The notes under the pieces are model-generated. The model worked only from the letters and a program-made list of their open reading frames with translations, did no database searches and was not told the origin of the DNA. The position numbers were made by a program, and so were the translations under genes. Positions 55,975 through 60,268 of a stretch of 60,268 bases of DNA are shown here, piece after piece (the first letter of the stretch is position 1; each line of letters starts with the position of its first letter). The DNA comes from an uncultured Synechococcus sp. (GTDB lineage: Bacteria; Cyanobacteriota; Cyanobacteriia; PCC-6307; Cyanobiaceae). The stretch lies in contig CAJWZW010000002.1 in assembly GCA_913050565.1 (NCBI GenBank), positions 1 through 60,268 on the forward strand, in the 5' to 3' direction.

Positions 55975-57219
55975 ATGCCAGCGTTCATCGCCACGTACAC
56001 AGGGCCTGCAGGGCAATCCAGAAGCCTGACCCTCAAGGCCTCCGACCTCAGTCAGGCCCGCAAACTGCTTCGCCGCCGAGGCATCCGCGCGGAAGAACTG
56101 AAACCAGCCAGCGACAACAAGAATGATGAAAACGGTTCGTCAGGACTGCTGTCCTTCGACCTCAACAAACTTCTGGAAAAGCCCCCCGGGGTGAAAGAGA
56201 AGGCCGTGTTCGCCAGCAAACTGGCAGCGCTGGTGGATGCCGGCGTGCCGATCGTGCGCAGCCTCGATCTGATGGCAACCCAGCAGAAACTGCCGATGTT
56301 TCAGCGCGCCCTCATGAAGGTGAGCCTCGACGTGAACGAAGGCATCGCCCTTGGAACAGCCATCCGCCAGTGGCCCAAGGTGTTCGACGAACTCAGCATC
56401 GCGATGGTGGAAGCCGGAGAAGCGGGCGGAGTTCTGGATGAGGCACTGAAGCGCCTGGCGAAGTTGCTGGAGGACAACGCCAAACTGCAGAACCAGATCA
56501 AGGGTGCTCTGGGTTATCCGGTGGCTGTGCTGGTGATCGCGATCCTCGTCTTTCTCGGCATGACGATCTTTCTGATCCCCACGTTTGCCGGCATCTTCGA
56601 GGACCTCGGAGCTGAGCTGCCTGCCTTCACCCAGTTGCTGGTGAATCTGAGTGATCTGCTGCGCTCCAGCGTTGCCCTCTACGCAGCCGGAGCACTGCTG
56701 ATGGCGGTCTGGTTGACCAGGCGTTACTACGGCACCCACAACGGCCGTCGGGTGATCGATCGGTTGCTGCTGAAGCTTCCTCTTTTTGGAGAACTGATCC
56801 TGATGACAGCCACAGCTCAGTTCTGCCGGATCTTCAGCTCCCTCACACGAGCCGGGGTTCCCATTCTCCAGGCCATGGAGATCTCCAGCCAGACAGCCGG
56901 AAACGCGATCATCTCCGATGCCATCCTGACGTCCCGCTCCATGGTTCAGGAAGGCGTCCTGCTCAGCACGGCGCTGATCCGGCAGAAAGTGTTGCCTGAC
57001 ATGGCTCTGAACATGTTGGCCATCGGCGAGGAAACCGGAGAGATGGACCGGATGCTGAGCAAGGTCGCCGACTTCTATGAAGACGAAGTGGGGGCCATGG
57101 TGAAAGCCCTGACGTCGATGCTGGAACCGGCAATGATCGTGGTGGTTGGCGGCATCGTCGGGTCCATTCTGCTGGCGATGTATCTGCCGATGTTCACCGT
57201 GTTCGACCAGATCCAGTGA
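55975..57219 (+). CDS. pilC: Type IV pilus inner-membrane platform protein PilC
   Basis: A 414-residue GspF/PilC-family platform protein. Two repeated cytoplasmic domains are visible (FASKLAALVDAGVPIVRSLD and FCRIFSSLTRAGVPILQAME), each followed by hydrophobic segments; three transmembrane helices lie near residues 175-200, 225-250 and 380-405. It translates motor action to pilin assembly. Starting 20 bases after pilT, it completes a pilB-pilT-pilC operon; its end overlaps the next gene by 26 bases. Confidence 0.95.
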   Translation: MPAFIATYTGPAGQSRSLTLKASDLSQARKLLRRRGIRAEELKPASDNKNDENGSSGLLSFDLNKLLEKPPGVKEKAVFASKLAALVDAGVPIVRSLDLMATQQKLPMFQRALMKVSLDVNEGIALGTAIRQWPKVFDELSIAMVEAGEAGGVLDEALKRLAKLLEDNAKLQNQIKGALGYPVAVLVIAILVFLGMTIFLIPTFAGIFEDLGAELPAFTQLLVNLSDLLRSSVALYAAGALLMAVWLTRRYYGTHNGRRVIDRLLLKLPLFGELILMTATAQFCRIFSSLTRAGVPILQAMEISSQTAGNAIISDAILTSRSMVQEGVLLSTALIRQKVLPDMALNMLAIGEETGEMDRMLSKVADFYEDEVGAMVKALTSMLEPAMIVVVGGIVGSILLAMYLPMFTVFDQIQ

Positions 57220-58507
57220 GGGCTCCGGCAACCGCCTGACCAGCAAGCCAGCCGCCGCTCCAGCAGGCCTGAAAGTTGAAACCCCCGGTCACTCCATCCA
57301 CATCCAGCAGTTCACCAGCCAGGTGAAGGCCAGGACAACGACGGCTTTCCATGCTGGCCAGATTCACGTCCCCCAGATCCACACCACCGGCGATGACGAA
57401 TTCCTCGCCGAAGGGTCCGCGCCCCCTGACCTCGAGATGCTGGGCACAAAGAGTTTCCACCAAACGGCGTTCGGCCTTCAACGGCAGCTCCGCCCAGCGC
57501 CGCTCAGCCTCCAGTCCCGTCATGGCGAGGAGGGCATGCCAGAGGCGGCGGGGCAGATGACCGAACGGTCTGGAGGCTGACAGCGTCCGGGAAGGCTGAT
57601 CCTGTCTCCACTGCTGCAGCCGACGCTCCACACCAGCACGGCCGAGACCGGCACTCCAGTCCACCCGAAGCACCCCCTTGTAATGGCTGTGATGCAGCGC
57701 TCTGGCGGCAAATGCTGAAAGCCGCAGCATGGCCGGACCACTCAGACCACGATGGGTGATCAACACCCGCCCGGTCTGCCGGAAACGCTGATCACCCAGC
57801 TTCAGATCGAGGCCCACATCATCAATGGCAATCCCGCTGCACGCGGACAGGATCTTGTCGTGCAGCGTCAGGCTGAACAACGACGGCACCGGTGGGACCA
57901 CCCGATGACCGAGTTCCTCGGCCAGCCTCCGGCCACTCGGATGGCCGCCAGTCGCAAGCATCAGCCTGCGCGCCCGCAACGGTGCCTCGAGGCCGCGGCC
58001 TTCGACCACGAAACCAGCATCACCACTGGTCGTCACGCGCTGCACCATCACTCGAGTGCGGAGCTGCACACCCGCCATTGCAGCGGCCCGATGCAGGCAC
58101 TGAATCACTGCCTCGGAACGGTTCTGCTGTGGAAACATCCGCCCATCGGGCTCTTCAACAAGGGTGAGACCACGCTCATCAAACCAGGCAACGGCATCGC
58201 CACAGGCGAAGCGACTGAACGGCCCCCGCAGAGGGCGGCTTCCCCGTGGATAGTGACTGATCAGCTCAGAGGGGTCCCAGCACGCATGGGTGACGTTGCA
58301 TCGTCCGCCACCACTGATGCGCACCTTCTGGAGCGGTTCAGGGGTGCCCTCCAGAATCAACACCCTGGCCACTCCCTGCTCAGCGGCAGTGATCGCAGCC
58401 ATGTAACCGGCTGGACCGCCCCCGACAACAATCAGGTCATGCGGGCTGGAATCGCAGAGCGACGCCGTTGTTGCAGTAGCGCTTGCCCGTCGGTCTGGGT
58501 CCGTCAT
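57194..58507 (-). CDS. HI0933-type FAD-dependent oxidoreductase
   Basis: A 437-residue flavoprotein of the HI0933/YhiN/BaiN family. The FAD-binding loop VVGGGPAGYMAAITAAEQG is about 25 residues from the start, KVRISGGGRCNVTHA is the family's second mark, and LMLATGGHPSG and GGVDLGDVN follow. The C-terminal NFQACWSGGWLAG is also characteristic. Physiological substrate unknown. ATG at 58507 makes it overlap the end of msrB by 71 bases on the same strand. Confidence 0.88.
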   Translation of the reverse strand: MTDPDRRASATATTASLCDSSPHDLIVVGGGPAGYMAAITAAEQGVARVLILEGTPEPLQKVRISGGGRCNVTHACWDPSELISHYPRGSRPLRGPFSRFACGDAVAWFDERGLTLVEEPDGRMFPQQNRSEAVIQCLHRAAAMAGVQLRTRVMVQRVTTSGDAGFVVEGRGLEAPLRARRLMLATGGHPSGRRLAEELGHRVVPPVPSLFSLTLHDKILSACSGIAIDDVGLDLKLGDQRFRQTGRVLITHRGLSGPAMLRLSAFAARALHHSHYKGVLRVDWSAGLGRAGVERRLQQWRQDQPSRTLSASRPFGHLPRRLWHALLAMTGLEAERRWAELPLKAERRLVETLCAQHLEVRGRGPFGEEFVIAGGVDLGDVNLASMESRRCPGLHLAGELLDVDGVTGGFNFQACWSGGWLAGQAVAGALTGSGRTR

Positions 58508-58937
58508 TGAACACGTGGCCCTGGTGACCACCGCAGCGACTGCAGTGGTATTCCGTACGGGGAATGATCAGTTTGAAATCTACTTTTGTGGCGATTCCCT
58601 TTTCGAGTGGCTGGAAAAAACTGGGCCAGCCGGTGCCACTGTTGAACTTTGCCTCTGAGGAGAACAAAGGCAGATCGCAACCGGCGCAGTGATAGTTACC
58701 AGGACGCTTTTCGTCGTTGAGAGGACTGGTGAAGGGGCGCTCGGTTCCCTCATTGCGAAGCACGTGAAAGGCTTCAGGAGAAAGGCGTTTTCTCCAGGCG
58801 TCGTCACTCAGATTCCAGGCTGAGTCGCCGGCCTTTGAAGCGGCCAGCACCGGTCTCACCCCAAAGGTGTTGCTCAGGATTCCAACAGTCGCCCCCATCA
58901 GCACGGATCGACGAGTAACAACGCTATCGAAGGACAA
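58437..58937 (-). CDS. msrB: Peptide methionine-R-sulfoxide reductase, Tat-exported
   Basis: A 166-residue MsrB that reduces methionine-R-sulfoxide. Zinc cysteines C84/C87 and C132/C135 are present, and the catalytic Cys155 sits in RYCNNG. The N-terminus carries a twin-arginine signal (VTRRSVLMGATVGILSNTFG) with VLAAS as a likely cleavage site, so the enzyme should act in the periplasm or lumen. The start is TTG at 58937. It is divergent from the DUS gene by 41 bases. Confidence 0.92.
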   Translation of the reverse strand: MSFDSVVTRRSVLMGATVGILSNTFGVRPVLAASKAGDSAWNLSDDAWRKRLSPEAFHVLRNEGTERPFTSPLNDEKRPGNYHCAGCDLPLFSSEAKFNSGTGWPSFFQPLEKGIATKVDFKLIIPRTEYHCSRCGGHQGHVFNDGPRPTGKRYCNNGVALRFQPA

Positions 58938-58978
58938 AGCAACCGGAACGCGGCGTCATCGGCGTTTCTAATGGATCC

Positions 58979-59971
58979 ATGACTGCCCCCGACACCGCTG
59001 CCTACCGCTTCAGCGTGGCGCCGATGCTCGATTGCTCGGATCGGCACTTCCGCGTGCTGATGCGACAGATCAGCCGACGAGCGCTTCTCTATTCGGAAAT
59101 GGTGGTGGCACAAGCGCTGCACTACAACAAACGCCGCGACAAACTGCTCGACTTCGACTCCACGGAGCATCCAATCGCCCTTCAGGTGGGGGGCGACGAT
59201 CCAGGCCTGCTCGGAGACGCCGCGCGTCTTGCCCACGATTGGGGCTACGACGAAATCAACCTGAACGTCGGATGTCCCAGTCAGAAAGTTCAGGCCGGAA
59301 ATTTCGGTGCCTGTCTGATGGCGGAGCCGGACCTGGTGGCCCGCTGTGTGGAGGCGATGACAACGGCGAGTTCACTGCCCGTGACGGTGAAACACCGAAT
59401 TGGCATCGACAACCTCGACAGCGATGAACTGCTCACCGCCTTTGTGGATCGGGTGGCAGCTGCCGGTGCATCACGCTTTGCAGTTCACGCCCGCAAAGCC
59501 TGGCTGGAAGGTCTTGATCCCAAACAGAACAGAACGGTGCCCCCTCTGCAGCACGACAGGGTGGTGGCACTCAAACAACGCCGTCCGGGGTTGATCATTG
59601 AGCTCAACGGCGGTCTGGAATCTCCCGAGGATTGCCTGAAGGCACTGGAGACCTGCGATGGAGCCATGGTGGGACGGGCTGCCTATGCACACCCGCTGCG
59701 CTGGAGCAGCGTCGACGAACAGGTGTTTGGAGAGGCACCAAGAACAATCAGAGCCTCTGATGTTGTTGAAGGTCTGATCCCACACGCATCAGCACATCTC
59801 AGCCGTGGCGGCCGTCTCTGGGACTTATGCCGACACCTGATGCAGCTGGTGGAAGGTGTGCGGGGAGCTCGTCACTGGCGCAGAAATCTCGGAGAACGTG
59901 CCCAGAAACCTGGCGCCGATCTGGATGTGCTGGCGGAGGCCGGTCGCCAGCTGAGAGACGCCGGCCTCTGA
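58979..59971 (+). CDS. dusA: tRNA-dihydrouridine synthase, DusA type
   Basis: A 330-residue FMN enzyme that reduces uridines in the tRNA D-loop. SVAPMLDCSDRHFR at the N-terminus and the catalytic Cys in LNVGCPSQKVQAGNFGACLM mark the DUS family; the AVHARKAWLEGLDPKQNR block is typical of the DusA branch. The ATG at 58979 is 41 bases from the msrB start. No overlap with the glycine-rich protein gene that follows tail to tail. Confidence 0.93.
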   Translation: MTAPDTAAYRFSVAPMLDCSDRHFRVLMRQISRRALLYSEMVVAQALHYNKRRDKLLDFDSTEHPIALQVGGDDPGLLGDAARLAHDWGYDEINLNVGCPSQKVQAGNFGACLMAEPDLVARCVEAMTTASSLPVTVKHRIGIDNLDSDELLTAFVDRVAAAGASRFAVHARKAWLEGLDPKQNRTVPPLQHDRVVALKQRRPGLIIELNGGLESPEDCLKALETCDGAMVGRAAYAHPLRWSSVDEQVFGEAPRTIRASDVVEGLIPHASAHLSRGGRLWDLCRHLMQLVEGVRGARHWRRNLGERAQKPGADLDVLAEAGRQLRDAGL

Positions 59972-59981
59972 ACGCCTGAAT

Positions 59982-60268
59982 TCAGCCTTCAGCCCCCCCG
60001 TATCCGGAGTAGTCATCTCCACTGCTGGTTGAGGAACCGCGACGACGACGGCTGCGACCGTCTTCATAAGGATTGGAATCACCGCCACCGCTGGCGTTGT
60101 CACGGGCTCCATAGCTGCGGTCCTCCCAGCCACGGGCTCCGGAACGGCGATCACCACCGTCACCTCCGCCTCCGTAGCCGCCGCCACCTCCACCTCCGTA
60201 GCCGCCGCCACCTCCACCTCCGTAGCCACCGCCTCCGCCGTAGCCACCGCCTCCGCCACCGCCGTAGC
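59982..60268 (-). CDS. Glycine-rich RNA-binding protein, C-terminal part only
   Basis: The last 95 codons of a gene that runs past the window end. The translation is a Tyr-Gly-Gly repeat region (blocks of 5-7 Gly split by Tyr), then DRRSGARGWEDRSYGARDNA, a basic SRRRRGSS stretch and the end DDYSGYGGAEG. This matches the tail of RRM-type glycine-rich RNA-binding proteins common in cyanobacteria, but the RRM domain itself is outside the window, so the call is an inference from the tail. Confidence 0.75.
   Translation of the reverse strand, partial: YGGGGGGGYGGGGGYGGGGGGGYGGGGGGGYGGGGDGGDRRSGARGWEDRSYGARDNASGGGDSNPYEDGRSRRRRGSSTSSGDDYSGYGGAEG
60171..60268. repeat. Tandem 24-base repeats coding Gly-Tyr blocks
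   Basis: The 24-base unit at 60171-60194 is repeated without change at 60195-60218; a diverged, shortened series continues to the window end. On the coding (minus) strand each unit encodes a Gly7-Tyr block. Such arrays change length easily by slippage. Confidence 0.85.

Noticed and set aside
59825-60259. Long minus-strand frame with Ala-Thr-Glu-Val repeats
   Set aside because: It is the frame-shifted reading of the Gly-Tyr repeat DNA and runs into the antisense of dusA; the Gly-rich frame ending at 59982 gives a recognisable RNA-binding protein tail.
60171-60268. CRISPR-like repeat array
   Set aside because: The repeats are directly adjacent with no spacers and code for Gly-Tyr blocks.

Overview
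The window looks like chromosomal core DNA from a marine picocyanobacterium, most likely a Synechococcus of the marine cluster. The evidence is the high-GC, densely packed coding sequence and a set of cyanobacterial genes: psbZ, ycf23, ycf37-like, psb34-like, sqdB-sqdX, a four-ACT aspartate kinase, Gap2-type GAPDH, and a thylakoid-lumen-type cyclophilin. The strain assignment is inference; no 16S rRNA is present. I see no insertion sequence, prophage, integrase, CRISPR array or classical defence island, and no gene-free stretch over 300 bases.

Layout. 1-10.4 kb: 5' end of uvrB, a GNAT acetyltransferase, mutS, then psbZ-ribH, ycf23, tilS, cobH, holA, lysC and a Pro/Thr-rich unknown. 10.4-14.4 kb: asd-dapA-rnj on the minus strand; asd and dapA, with lysC just before them, give three steps of the aspartate/lysine pathway. 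14.5-20.7 kb: tig-clpP-clpX (protein folding and proteolysis), an LRAT-fold protein and dnaX. 20.7-28.9 kb: a SpoIID-like lipoprotein with a GT2 glycosyltransferase, ribosomal L35-L20, ycf37-like, thiG, a psb34-like small gene, and the sulfolipid pair sqdB-sqdX. 28.9-36.6 kb: mrdA (PBP2) with two unknown genes upstream, a voltage-sensor-type K+ channel, guaA, cbiD, a class V aminotransferase and tRNA-Gly. 36.6-41.8 kb is the most accessory-looking part: an AT-richer stretch of small unknown genes, an AbrB-type membrane protein, an exported unknown, a SNF2 helicase facing an HNH nuclease, and an SDR protein. 41.9-49.7 kb: pdxA, efp-accB, a cyclophilin with thiL, gap2, and murC-murB with a YbaB-family protein. 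50-52.9 kb: grpE-dnaJ-tusA-like-rsgA. 53-57.2 kb: the type IV pilus motor operon pilB-pilT-pilC. 57.2-60.3 kb: a HI0933-type flavoprotein, a Tat-exported MsrB, a DUS enzyme, and the glycine-rich tail of an RNA-binding protein.

The genes are packed tightly, with several tail-to-tail overlaps and start codons only a few bases apart. No wholly new system is evident. The best leads are a HARP-like SNF2 helicase beside a stand-alone HNH nuclease (the two parts that animal ZRANB3 joins in one protein), a beta-clamp-like motif in an acidic N-terminal extension of MutS, an extra zinc-ribbon tail on PilB, and conserved-looking unknowns beside mrdA and clpX.
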